Below, in pieces: positions 24,338-32,741 of a stretch of DNA of 48,140 nt. The notes below the pieces were generated by a model. It did no database searches and was not told the origin of the DNA. It saw nothing but the letters and a program-made list of their open reading frames with translations. The translations under genes were made by a program, and so were the position numbers. The DNA lies in assembly GCA_030433115.1 (NCBI GenBank), contig JAUILH010000013.1:1-48140 (forward strand), written 5' to 3'. This DNA is from Bacteroidia bacterium (GTDB taxonomy: Bacteria > Bacteroidota > Bacteroidia > Flavobacteriales_D > JAUILH01). The stretch's first letter is position 1, and the number at the start of each line of letters is the position of its first letter.

Positions 24338-25813
24338 ATGGGGATTGTAGCAAAACAAAGTTCATGGAATTTGGTGTTCATCATCCTGGGATTCGCTGTT
24401 GGAGGCTTATCAAAGATCTTCCTCATGCCTCACGTTCTCACTGGTGATCAACTCGGAAAACTGGATTTATTGGTTAATCATGCCATGATTATATCTGTCA
24501 TCCTCAATTTTGGATTTTCTAACACAATCATCAAGTTTTTTAAAGCGTACGAACTCAAAGGAAAAGCAAAAGAATTGTCTTTTAATCTCCTGGTGTATCC
24601 TTTAATACTAGGCGGACTTGTATCACTGGTTCTTATCTTCTTTCCACAATTATACAGTCCTTTGGTCGAAAAGAGTTCTCAGGATTTTATTGAAGACTCT
24701 ATGTGGATTCTGATGCTTACAGCCTTGTCTTTAACAGCATTCGCCTCATTATCTGCCATTAGTTCTAGCTATCTCAAGAGCGTTTTTCCGATATTCCTGA
24801 TCGAATTGTTCGTAAGACTGGTCTTCATTGTAGGAGTCATTTTGTTCTATTTCGACTGGATTTCATTCCCGAATCTTGTACTGATCTATGGGGCAGCCTA
24901 TGTACTCATTGCATTGTTGATTGCCATTAGTTTAAGAGGACGTTTATCGATCAAATCGTCCTACTTCAAGTCTATAGAGAAGAAAGAATGGAAAGACTTG
25001 TTTAATTACAGTTCTTTTGCGCTATTAGACAGTGGCGCCAGTAAATTAGTGAACCTTTTGGATGTGCTCATGATCGGTCTACTTATGTCTGCCAAATTCG
25101 TAGCGTTTTATACCATGGGAATGGCAATATCTGCAGTCATAAAGATGTCCTCCAGAGCCATCTCGCCCATTGCAAGTCCACTGGTTGCCAAAGCTTGGGC
25201 AGAAAATAACCATGAGGAAATTCAAAAGATTTACCACAAGTCCTCCCTCAATCAAATGATCATCGGTAGCTTGATGTTTTGTGCCATATGGGTATCGATC
25301 GACCAGATAGAAATGATGTTGCCTGTGGAGTTCAGGCACATCAAGTATGTTGTGTTTTGGTTGGGAATAGGAAACCTATTGAACGTGAGCGCAGGTATCA
25401 ACGGGAATATCATTGTCAATTCGTCAAGCTATAGAGTGAATCTCTACCTCAATTCTTTATTGTTGGCATTGACTTATCTATTCAATGTTCTCTTGATACC
25501 AGAATATGGCATTGAAGGTGCTTCTTTGGCAACCTGTTTGTCGCTCGGAATTTTTAACCTGTTCAAATTCCTTTTTCTATACCGAAAGTGGAATTTTCAA
25601 CCCTTTACTCCAAAACATCTATGGGTGGTACTGATATTATTGGCCTCAGTGTTTGTTGGGGAACAAATGAATGGTTTATTGAATGGAGGAATCGTCGAAT
25701 TGTTGGTCAAGTTAGCCTCCATTTCAATCATGTTTTGTGTGACGATTTATGTTTCAAGAATATCCCCAGACTTAAATCAAACTGTACAGGGCGTCTTGAA
25801 GCGGTTTAAATAG
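24338..25813 (+). CDS. Wzx-like polysaccharide flippase
   Basis: A 491-residue membrane protein with about 12-14 helices and short loops, of the polysaccharide-transporter branch of the MOP superfamily. The N-terminus (SSWNLVFIILGFAVGGLSKIFLMPHVLT) matches the usual first helix of Wzx/RfbX proteins. Wzx moves undecaprenyl-linked repeat units across the inner membrane for polymerisation by Wzy. It is the only flippase in the window, which makes it the likely exporter of the glycan built by the neighbouring genes. A TATATTG box lies 8 bases before the ATG. The 3' end overlaps the convergent nadC by 8 bases. Confidence 0.88.
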   Translation: MGIVAKQSSWNLVFIILGFAVGGLSKIFLMPHVLTGDQLGKLDLLVNHAMIISVILNFGFSNTIIKFFKAYELKGKAKELSFNLLVYPLILGGLVSLVLIFFPQLYSPLVEKSSQDFIEDSMWILMLTALSLTAFASLSAISSSYLKSVFPIFLIELFVRLVFIVGVILFYFDWISFPNLVLIYGAAYVLIALLIAISLRGRLSIKSSYFKSIEKKEWKDLFNYSSFALLDSGASKLVNLLDVLMIGLLMSAKFVAFYTMGMAISAVIKMSSRAISPIASPLVAKAWAENNHEEIQKIYHKSSLNQMIIGSLMFCAIWVSIDQIEMMLPVEFRHIKYVVFWLGIGNLLNVSAGINGNIIVNSSSYRVNLYLNSLLLALTYLFNVLLIPEYGIEGASLATCLSLGIFNLFKFLFLYRKWNFQPFTPKHLWVVLILLASVFVGEQMNGLLNGGIVELLVKLASISIMFCVTIYVSRISPDLNQTVQGVLKRFK

Positions 25814-26639
25814 CTTTCAAGCTCAAATCAAAACATGTTACTGAGTGGGTAAGTGCCCCCATTGAGACATAATCCACTCCGCATTCCGCATAAGAGCGAA
25901 CAGTATCCTTTGTGATGCCACCAGAAGCTTCTGTTTCGTATTGGTCACCAATGAGCTCAACAGCCTTTCTCAACTCCTTATGGTCAAAATTGTCTAACAT
26001 AATTCTATGTACATTTCCAACCGACAAAATTTCATCTAGTTCATTTAAATCTCTGGCCTCAATTTCAATTCTTAAGTGCTTGTCATTATCAATATTATAT
26101 TGATTTGCTGCTTCAATGGCCTCTTTGATCCCACCTGCATAGTCAATGTGATTGTCTTTAATCATCATCATGTCATACAAACCAAATCTATGATTATGAC
26201 CTCCTCCAATTCTAACGGCTTCTTTTTCCAGAAACCTGAGGAGTGGTGTTGTTTTTCGGGTGTCAAGTACTTTTGTTTTTAAGTCTTCAAGTTGGCGAGA
26301 GATTTCATTGGCTTTGGTGGCAATGGCACTCATTCTTTGCATCACATTTAATACGAGCCGTTCGGCAGCCAAAATGGATCTTGATGAACCAGATACGTAG
26401 AAAGCAATGTTTCCATAAGCCACGGATGTGCCATCTTCAATGAGTTTTTGAAACTTAAGCTCAGGGTCCATTTCCATGAAGATTTTTTCGGCAACTCTCA
26501 TACCTGCGATGATCCCGTCATCTTTCACTAAAAGCTTAGCTTTCCCTTCAGCATCAGCCGGAATACATGCCAAAGAAGTATGATCCCCATCCTTAATGTC
26601 TTCTTCAATAGCGAGCTTTACAAACGTCTCTAAATTCAT
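25806..26639 (-). CDS. nadC: Quinolinate phosphoribosyltransferase
   Basis: NadC converts quinolinate and PRPP to nicotinate mononucleotide with release of CO2 in de novo NAD synthesis. The 277-residue protein has the family pattern: EDIKDGDHTS near residue 14, the substrate-binding RKTTPLLRFLEKEAVRIGGGHNHRFGLYDMMMIKDNH in the middle, IEIEARDLNELDEIL, LDNF, and ASGGITKDTVRSYAECGVDYVSMGALTHS at the end. The ATG at 26639 fits the family start. It follows a DUF4783-like gene on the same strand. A 13-bp hairpin ends on its start codon, so its translation or transcription may be controlled there. Confidence 0.97.
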   Translation of the reverse strand: MNLETFVKLAIEEDIKDGDHTSLACIPADAEGKAKLLVKDDGIIAGMRVAEKIFMEMDPELKFQKLIEDGTSVAYGNIAFYVSGSSRSILAAERLVLNVMQRMSAIATKANEISRQLEDLKTKVLDTRKTTPLLRFLEKEAVRIGGGHNHRFGLYDMMMIKDNHIDYAGGIKEAIEAANQYNIDNDKHLRIEIEARDLNELDEILSVGNVHRIMLDNFDHKELRKAVELIGDQYETEASGGITKDTVRSYAECGVDYVSMGALTHSVTCFDLSLKAI

Positions 26640-26667
26640 AAGGGCAAATCTAGTGATTTGCCCTTAT
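26638..26667. promoter_or_regulatory. Perfect 13-bp hairpin ending on the nadC start codon
   Basis: ATAAGGGCAAATC and its complement (minus-strand reading) enclose a 4-base loop, ACTA. The last two paired bases of the 3' arm are the A and T of the nadC ATG. In the nadC mRNA the start codon would be at the foot of the stem. It could be an operator for a repressor, an RNA switch, or a poorly formed terminator of the upstream DUF4783-like gene; the sequence after the stem is not T-rich enough for a good terminator. Confidence 0.6.
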
Positions 26668-26709
26668 TCAAAATGTCTTTTTTAGACTATGTGACGTTTT
26701 ATGTCTTTT

Positions 26710-27087
26710 TTATTCAATTCTGAGCTGATGAATCTTAGAATCTGATCCAACCTGCTTCATATTGATGGTTACCCGATATTTTCCATTAGATGTTTCCAAT
26801 TCTCCAATGAAGAACTTGATGCCATTTCTCGATTCTCCGTCATGAAGAATTTTAAAACTCGATGGTTTATGCTGACTAAAAAATTTCTTTAAAATCTGTT
26901 CAGCTTGTGCTTTACTGTATACATCATCGCTGTCTTTAACCACCAAATCAAGTGAGCTGGTGAAGTTATCAGCCAATTCTTTGGCATCTCCGGACTTAAA
27001 CGCCGAGCTAACGGTTTCCTTAATGTTTTGCGCAAAGCTTGTTAAGCCAAGACTCAAAACAAATATACAAGTGACTAATAGTTTCAT
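26710..27087 (-). CDS. DUF4783-like secreted protein
   Basis: A 125-residue protein with a signal peptide (MKLLVTCIFVLSLGLTSFAQ) and a compact alpha/beta domain of the NTF2-like kind: KETVSSAFKSGDAKELADNF at the start and a C-terminus with FFSQHKPSSFKILHDGES, FFIGELET and GKYRVTINMK. These match my recollection of DUF4783, a Bacteroidetes family often next to nadC and rlmH. It is probably periplasmic; function unknown. I set the start at the ATG at 27087, since the longer frame to 27159 would place the signal peptide internally. It is divergent from rlmH and co-directional with nadC. Confidence 0.8.
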   Translation of the reverse strand: MKLLVTCIFVLSLGLTSFAQNIKETVSSAFKSGDAKELADNFTSSLDLVVKDSDDVYSKAQAEQILKKFFSQHKPSSFKILHDGESRNGIKFFIGELETSNGKYRVTINMKQVGSDSKIHQLRIE

Positions 27088-27191
27088 GTTACAGTGTTTT
27101 GCAATAATCAAGCCAAAATACTTCTGAGCATCATAGTCTTGATTAATTACTAATTTCACATCTAATTTAAGAAAAAGCTAGGACAAACTCA

Positions 27192-27659
27192 ATGAAAATC
27201 GCACTGATCTGGATAGGAAAAACAAAGGAGAGCTACCTACAGGAAGGTGTGAAAGAGTATGTGAAACGACTTCAACGTTATACCAAATTCCAAATCGTTG
27301 AAATTCCATATATCAAGAAAAAAGTGTCTGTCGAAGAGCAAAAACAACTCGAAGGGAAACGCCTGATCCAGGAATTTGAGAACTTTCAAAAGGTGATTTT
27401 ATTGGATGAATGTGGGAAAGCACATACTTCCGTCAAATTTGCAGGTGACATTGAAAAAATGCAATCGATGGGGATTAAGTCCCTTGCCTTTGTTATAGGC
27501 GGTGCATACGGATACAGTAAGGAGGTATATGACCAAAGACATATGAAAATGTCTCTATCAGAATTAACTTTTTCCCATCAAATGGTAAGACTTATCTTTA
27601 CGGAACAGTTGTATCGAGCATATACCATCATTAACAAAGAGCCCTATCATCATATATGA
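27192..27659 (+). CDS. rlmH: 23S rRNA (pseudouridine-1915-N3)-methyltransferase
   Basis: RlmH is a SPOUT-class enzyme that methylates pseudouridine 1915 in helix 69 of 23S rRNA, late in 50S maturation. The 155 residues match family length: MKIALIWIGKTKE at the N-terminus, LDECGKAHTSVKFA, the SAM-knot FVIGGAYGYSKEV, and the C-terminal SLSELTFSHQMVRLIFTEQLYRAYTIINKEPYHH with the catalytic tail. It is the first gene of a long plus-strand run; its TGA overlaps the ATG of the Wzy-like gene by four bases, which ties a housekeeping gene to the glycan operon. Confidence 0.97.
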   Translation: MKIALIWIGKTKESYLQEGVKEYVKRLQRYTKFQIVEIPYIKKKVSVEEQKQLEGKRLIQEFENFQKVILLDECGKAHTSVKFAGDIEKMQSMGIKSLAFVIGGAYGYSKEVYDQRHMKMSLSELTFSHQMVRLIFTEQLYRAYTIINKEPYHHI

Positions 27660-28987
27660 AAGCACTTAATTCCATAGGTCCTATTGATGCGATCGTGGGA
27701 CCATTGATGATATTGATCATTTTGCTCCTGGCATACAATCGTGGAAGGAGAAAAGGTAAGGAAGAGGAAATTTACAAATACTTTTTCCGCGGGGCAGTAA
27801 TCAAAATCCTTGGAACACTTGCCTTTTGCGGTATTTACATCTTTTATTTTAGGGGAGGTGATACTTTCGATTATCATCAAAATGCTTCAGCTCTGGTTAA
27901 TTTAATGTTCAAGGATTTTGGAAATTACATAGATGTAATGCTAAGTTCCAAAGAAGAATACTTATCCTATTTTGACTCTGAGACAGGGTATCTCAATAAC
28001 AGACATTTTTTAGATACTACTACTTTCAATGTGTCCAGAATACTCATGTTTGCAGAACTAGTGTGTTTTAAGAGCTACATTGGGGCGTCAGTCCTGGTGA
28101 GCTATTTGTCATACCTGGGAATTTGGCGAATTTTTAAACTTTTTCACCATTATGGAAAAGGATACGAACGGGGCTTGTTTTACCTGGTTTTGGTGGTGCC
28201 ATCGGTAATCTTTTGGTCCGGAGGATTGTCCAAGGAAGTACTCATTATGGGGATTTTAGGGAACTTGTTATGGGCTTATTATAAAGTTTTTGTCAAGTTT
28301 GAAAGGGGAATTGTGCAAATACTGGTGTTGTTATTTCTCACGTATGTTATGATTTCGATTAAGCCCTATGTTTTCATTGCCTTATTCCCGTCATGTATTT
28401 TGTGGGCTTCAATGAGAAGGGTAGTACTGATAAAGAGTACATTTATAAGAGTCCTGGTACTGCCGGCAATTCTTTTCGTTGGATTAGGATTGTCCATTGG
28501 TGTTTGGACTGTGGCATCTTCAAGTCTGGGAGAGTATTCTTCGGTTGATGGAATTATTGAGAAAGCAGTGGTGTCTCAGGAAGATTTACAAAATGAAAGG
28601 TATCAGGGAAGTTCTTTCGATATAGGAAAGATCGAACCTACTCCGATAGGTGTCTTAAAGAAATTCCCGCAAGCCACCATTGCCGGTATGTTCAGGCCAT
28701 TCGTTTTTGAAGCTAGAAATTTCGTGATGATATTCAGTGGTCTGGAAAACTTAGTCCTACTCATGTTTTTTGCCATCATGATATTTCGATTCAGACGAAT
28801 GATTGTGATACTCGTAAACAATGAATTTTTGGTCTTCTGCATGCTTTTTTCTGTCATTTTTGCTTTTGCTGTGGGACTCTCAACCTCCAATTTTGGGGCC
28901 TTGGTGAGGTTCAAAATTCCCATGTTACCGTTCTTTGCAGGAGCCTTATATTTGCTTAGTAGAAAAACCAATACTGTGGCCAATTGA
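27656..28987 (+). CDS. Multi-pass membrane protein, candidate Wzy-type polymerase
   Basis: A 443-residue protein with about ten helices and one large loop (residues about 290-340, acidic, between helices). I do not recognise a named family. The FRGGDTFDYHQNA segment after the second helix and the helix pair with VPSVIFWSGGLSKEVLIMGIL recall EpsG/Wzy-like and other membrane enzymes that handle lipid-linked sugars. It sits directly between rlmH (ATGA overlap) and a GT2 gene (TGATG overlap). As the locus has a Wzx-like flippase and no other obvious polymerase, Wzy is a reasonable guess. The assignment rests on topology and context only. Confidence 0.65.
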   Translation: MKALNSIGPIDAIVGPLMILIILLLAYNRGRRKGKEEEIYKYFFRGAVIKILGTLAFCGIYIFYFRGGDTFDYHQNASALVNLMFKDFGNYIDVMLSSKEEYLSYFDSETGYLNNRHFLDTTTFNVSRILMFAELVCFKSYIGASVLVSYLSYLGIWRIFKLFHHYGKGYERGLFYLVLVVPSVIFWSGGLSKEVLIMGILGNLLWAYYKVFVKFERGIVQILVLLFLTYVMISIKPYVFIALFPSCILWASMRRVVLIKSTFIRVLVLPAILFVGLGLSIGVWTVASSSLGEYSSVDGIIEKAVVSQEDLQNERYQGSSFDIGKIEPTPIGVLKKFPQATIAGMFRPFVFEARNFVMIFSGLENLVLLMFFAIMIFRFRRMIVILVNNEFLVFCMLFSVIFAFAVGLSTSNFGALVRFKIPMLPFFAGALYLLSRKTNTVAN

Positions 28988-29961
28988 TGCATCCCAAGAT
29001 TTCCATTGTAACACCTTCATTTAACCAGGGCGATTTTATTGAGGAAACCATTTGTTCCATTTTGGACCAGGAATATCCCAATTTGGAATACATTATTATA
29101 GATGGAGGTAGTACGGATCAAACAGTAGATATCATAAAAAAATATGAGTCTAAGATCCATTACTGGGTTAGCGAAAAAGACCGCGGACAGGCGCATGCCA
29201 TTCAAAAAGGGTTTGAGCTTGCAACTGGTGATTTTGTCAATTGGATCAATAGTGATGATATTTTGGAGGTAGGTGCATTGCAAAAATTGGCCAGGATGAT
29301 TAACGATTATCCAGCCATTGATTTTTTCTGTGGTAACTGGTTTGATATAGATGTTAATGGGAAGGTGTTACGAGAAAGAAAGCCTAAACCAAACGTGCAA
29401 ATTAAGGGGGTATATGAATTTCCTTATGCCCAGCCGGCCAGTTTTTATCGGAAATCCCTTTTGGATCAATTTGGTGGTGTAGATGAAAGCTTTGAGTTCA
29501 CCATGGACTATGATCTATTCGTTCAATATGCTGTGTTCGGCAGAATGAAGCATGTCGATTTTTCGATTGCAAGATTCAGGGTGTATGAAGAAGCTAAATC
29601 AGGCCTCTCCAGCTATCAAAAAATTTGGCGAAAGGATTGCTTTCGTGTATTCTCCAATTTGTTGAGAACCATCAATGCACATGAAGAGATTGATCTGGCC
29701 AGGCGTTTTGGAATTTATGTTGAAGAAACCAAAATCTACAATATTGAAGTCAGTGAGGATACCAGAAAAACCGTCTTGGTGGCGTTTCCATTCTTTGCAG
29801 CTCGGTGGGCTCATCATTTTTATCTAACAAGGCAATATGAGTTGACCAATCAAATTATAAAGTATGTCTCAGAGGTCAGCCCGGAAGCCTATATTGAATT
29901 TGATTTGGCAAAAATTAAATGGCGTTCTAAACTCCAAATCAATCGCTTTAAACACTCGTGA
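28987..29961 (+). CDS. Family 2 glycosyltransferase
   Basis: A 324-residue GT-A enzyme of the WcaA/RfbV kind. PKISIVTPSFNQGDFIEETICS opens the fold, DGGSTDQTVDIIKKY binds the nucleotide, and NWINSDDIL carries the metal-binding Asp pair. DYDLFVQYA lies where the catalytic base (usually an ED or D pair) is found. The C-terminal third (about 230-324) is alpha-helical with no membrane segment. The phrase GGSTDQTVDII with VSEKDRGQAHAIQKG is typical of rhamnosyl/colanic-type GT2 enzymes. I use the ATG at 28987, which overlaps the previous stop by one base, not the TTG at 28984. Substrates unknown. Confidence 0.88.
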   Translation: MHPKISIVTPSFNQGDFIEETICSILDQEYPNLEYIIIDGGSTDQTVDIIKKYESKIHYWVSEKDRGQAHAIQKGFELATGDFVNWINSDDILEVGALQKLARMINDYPAIDFFCGNWFDIDVNGKVLRERKPKPNVQIKGVYEFPYAQPASFYRKSLLDQFGGVDESFEFTMDYDLFVQYAVFGRMKHVDFSIARFRVYEEAKSGLSSYQKIWRKDCFRVFSNLLRTINAHEEIDLARRFGIYVEETKIYNIEVSEDTRKTVLVAFPFFAARWAHHFYLTRQYELTNQIIKYVSEVSPEAYIEFDLAKIKWRSKLQINRFKHS

Positions 29962-30881
29962 AGAAAGTATCTGTTATCATACCAGCTTATAATTGCGAAC
30001 GGTTTGTTGAAAAATCGGTAAGATCTATTTTAGCGCAATCCTATCAAAACCTGGAAATATTGATTTGTGACGATGGGTCTACAGATGCTACAAAAACCGT
30101 ATTGGATAAGTTCTCAGATCCCCGAATTGTAAGATTAGACAATGCCACCAATCGCGGTAATGTTTTCACCAGGAATAAACTATTTGGGCAGGCTACGGGA
30201 GATTACCTGTGTATTCAGGATGCTGATGATTGGTCCGATGAAGACCGAATAAGCCGTCAACTTGCACAAATGAATCAAGATCATGTGCAAGTTGTAGGAA
30301 CTAACTTCTATCGCGTATATGATGGGCATAAAGTGCTAAAGCACCCCTTCGAAGATTATGTGATGGAAAGAGGGACATACGAGAAGTTTCGATTTGCTCT
30401 GGCCTCAGTCATGCTTACTAAAGAAGTTTACCAGTCAATTGGTCCAATCCCTCAACTATTAGAGAAAATGATTGCTGAGGATAATTATTGGCTTACCAAG
30501 ATCAATGAGGCATACGATATTTCTGTTATTGGAAGTCCATTGTACTACTACAGAGATGTTGTGGGGTCATTGACAAGGAAATTCAATAGAGAAAATCTGA
30601 CGGCAGTTCCATTAATTAAAGAATTGAAAAGGCAAAGACAGGCCTCTGGGACAGACTGGGTGGAGCAAAATAACGCCAATGCGATCAGGAATTTCAAAGA
30701 ACAGCTTCTCAGTGATGCAAACTGGTTGTCTCATGAACTTCTGAAAAAGGCTATTAATATGGTGGACACAGAGCCAAATCAAGCAAAAAAAATAGTGACA
30801 GAAGTGAAAGGTCTCCTTGGACTCAAGTTATATTCAAAACGTCTATATTGGAACTATTTAAAAGCCAGAATAAGAGGATGA
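29958..30881 (+). CDS. Family 2 glycosyltransferase
   Basis: A 307-residue GT-A enzyme: KKVSVIIPAYNCERFVEKSVRSI at the start, CDDGSTDATKTVLDKF for nucleotide binding, and YLCIQDADDWSDEDRISRQ with the metal-binding DADD. AEDNYWLTKI holds the likely catalytic Glu-Asp. The last ~80 residues are helical and basic. It starts with a GTG that overlaps the preceding stop by four bases, and its own TGA overlaps the next ATG. It belongs to the same subgroup as the previous GT2 gene but is clearly divergent, so the two probably add different sugars. Confidence 0.88.
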   Translation: MKKVSVIIPAYNCERFVEKSVRSILAQSYQNLEILICDDGSTDATKTVLDKFSDPRIVRLDNATNRGNVFTRNKLFGQATGDYLCIQDADDWSDEDRISRQLAQMNQDHVQVVGTNFYRVYDGHKVLKHPFEDYVMERGTYEKFRFALASVMLTKEVYQSIGPIPQLLEKMIAEDNYWLTKINEAYDISVIGSPLYYYRDVVGSLTRKFNRENLTAVPLIKELKRQRQASGTDWVEQNNANAIRNFKEQLLSDANWLSHELLKKAINMVDTEPNQAKKIVTEVKGLLGLKLYSKRLYWNYLKARIRG

Positions 30882-32023
30882 AAATTGCATTGGTCATGTT
30901 TGGTGAGATTTCAGATGAAGCGTCAAGACTGCATCTCAACCATTTAAACAATGTTTTGTACCAAGGGTTTAAGTCCGAGTTTAAGGAATTAAGCTGTTTT
31001 TGCCTGGAGTGTGATAACAACATAACAGCCAATAGTTTTGTGAAGTCATGGTTCAATAAAAGGCGTATTATAACTCAGAAAATGTCTGGTAAGAAAAGAA
31101 ATTATGAAGATCTCATCAGCGACTTTGAAACTTGGGTGTCTGCCAGGCTGAGAAGAAAGGAATATGATTTTATTTTTATGACAAGATCATTGAATCTTCA
31201 GCTAGATGAAAAAGTCGCTACCGGAGGTATTGTGGTGACATTTCCGTTCGACTACATAGACCGTGTTTTGGAAAAGGAAAGAATTTCATACAATTATCAA
31301 GAGGAATCATACTATTCTAATCAGGAAAGAATTGCCAAACAAAAGCACATTCTAAACTCCTGGAATTTCATGGTTCCGGGAACCCCAAGTGAATTGTCAC
31401 GGAGAATTTTTTCATCAAGCTATGCACATTATGTCCACCCATCAAGCATTTATGAGGCACCGGACACATTTAAATTATCTGTAACTCCAAGTTCCGATGA
31501 AGTCGTTTTTGTGACCACAACTCATGAGAATAGTCTCAAAAAAGGGGTGACACAAGTCTTGGAAGCCTGGAAGGTTTTTCAGGATAGGAACCCGAAATTG
31601 AAGACCCGCCTGAATGTTGTGGGCAGATTAAATGACCAATTGAAGGCACTTTATAATCAAATAGAAACCAGGAACGTACATTATCTGGGGCAACAGAAGA
31701 ACATTCAAAATATATATGCTCAATCTCATTTTTTGGTTTGCGGAAGCCTTATTGAGTTAGGTCCCAGAACCATAAGACAAGCATTGAAAATGGGGCTGCC
31801 AGTTATCGCCTCTAATCAATGCGGCATGGCCGATCAGATTGGAAGTGAGGAAGGCTATGTTTTTGCGTTAAATGCCCCTGATCGATTGGCAAACATTTTT
31901 GAGCAAGCAATCGGTGCGGATTGGAATAAGATGAGTATCGCCTGCCAAAAAAAAGCCAATAGCTTTAGCACGGAAAGCTATGTTAACGAGATTATTCACG
32001 AAATCAAGCAACGTTTTGACTGA
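30878..32023 (+). CDS. Group 1 (GT4-like) glycosyltransferase
   Basis: A 381-residue GT-B protein. The C-terminal donor domain shows VFVTTTHENSLKKGVTQVLEAW (the start of the second Rossmann half), LNVVGRLNDQLKAL, and ELGPRTIRQALKMGLPVIASNQCGMADQIG, which holds the place of the usual E-X7-E motif, although the first glutamate of that motif is displaced. The N-terminal acceptor domain is not like any I can name. I use the ATG at 30878, which overlaps the previous gene's TGA, not the frame start at 30848. The following sulfotransferase may start inside this gene. Confidence 0.8.
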   Translation: MKIALVMFGEISDEASRLHLNHLNNVLYQGFKSEFKELSCFCLECDNNITANSFVKSWFNKRRIITQKMSGKKRNYEDLISDFETWVSARLRRKEYDFIFMTRSLNLQLDEKVATGGIVVTFPFDYIDRVLEKERISYNYQEESYYSNQERIAKQKHILNSWNFMVPGTPSELSRRIFSSSYAHYVHPSSIYEAPDTFKLSVTPSSDEVVFVTTTHENSLKKGVTQVLEAWKVFQDRNPKLKTRLNVVGRLNDQLKALYNQIETRNVHYLGQQKNIQNIYAQSHFLVCGSLIELGPRTIRQALKMGLPVIASNQCGMADQIGSEEGYVFALNAPDRLANIFEQAIGADWNKMSIACQKKANSFSTESYVNEIIHEIKQRFD

Positions 32024-32741
32024 CCATGAACTGATATTGATTGTCGGAGGACAGAGGTGCGGGAGTACTCTGCTTCATGATTTGCTGGTGAGTCATCCGG
32101 AGATTTCAGGACTAAAGAAAACGTTTCCTGAGGCAAAAACTTTTATAAAAAAGACCGTTGATAAAGCGCACTATTTAACTCAATTCGAAAACGCAAATTG
32201 TCATTTTTTGATGGAAAAATCTACGTCTTATCACGAGTTTCCTTCAAGTATTAAACATGCGACCACAGTTTTTGATAAATGCAAGTTCCTAATGATCCTA
32301 AGAAATCCAGTTGACAGGGCATTGAGTAATTATGCATTTTCAGTCCAAAATGGTTTGGAAAATCGTCCGATTGAAGAAGCCATATTCTCTGATGAACCAA
32401 GACCTTATGCGTCTTCTGTCAACCCTTTCGACTATATCAATCGAGGAAAATACATCAACTATATCAGAGCCATTAAGAATGAAACTTCAGAGCTTAACCT
32501 TCATATTGTCATTCTGGAAGAATTGTTGGAGGTGCCTCAAAGGGAACTCAATAATGTGTCTGATTTCCTTGGTGTCAGTGATCAATTCAACACGGAAATA
32601 CTTCAAAAGAAGATCAATTCGAGTGATAAAAGAATGCATGAAAACCTGGAAAGCATAAGAAGCAAATTATTTTCGATCTTTGCCTCAACCAATCAAGACC
32701 TCTTCCAATATATGGGCAGAGAAATAGATGCATGGAAATAA
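31980..32741 (+). CDS. Sulfotransferase (PAPS-dependent), second copy
   Basis: A protein of up to 253 residues in the heparan-type sulfotransferase group. The PAPS 5'-phosphosulfate loop is VGGQRCGSTLLHDLL (residues 22-36). The 3'-phosphate motif LRNPVDRALSNYAF (107-120) has Arg108 and Ser116. SVNPFDYINRGKYINYIRAI is the typical following block. It differs clearly from the copy at 20007, so they likely sulfate different positions. Start is uncertain: ATG at 31980 overlaps the upstream gene by 44 bases, while TTG at 32016 would give a short overlap. The next gene starts 10 bases before its end. The acceptor is unknown; context suggests the glycan. Confidence 0.85.
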   Translation: MLTRLFTKSSNVLTDHELILIVGGQRCGSTLLHDLLVSHPEISGLKKTFPEAKTFIKKTVDKAHYLTQFENANCHFLMEKSTSYHEFPSSIKHATTVFDKCKFLMILRNPVDRALSNYAFSVQNGLENRPIEEAIFSDEPRPYASSVNPFDYINRGKYINYIRAIKNETSELNLHIVILEELLEVPQRELNNVSDFLGVSDQFNTEILQKKINSSDKRMHENLESIRSKLFSIFASTNQDLFQYMGREIDAWK

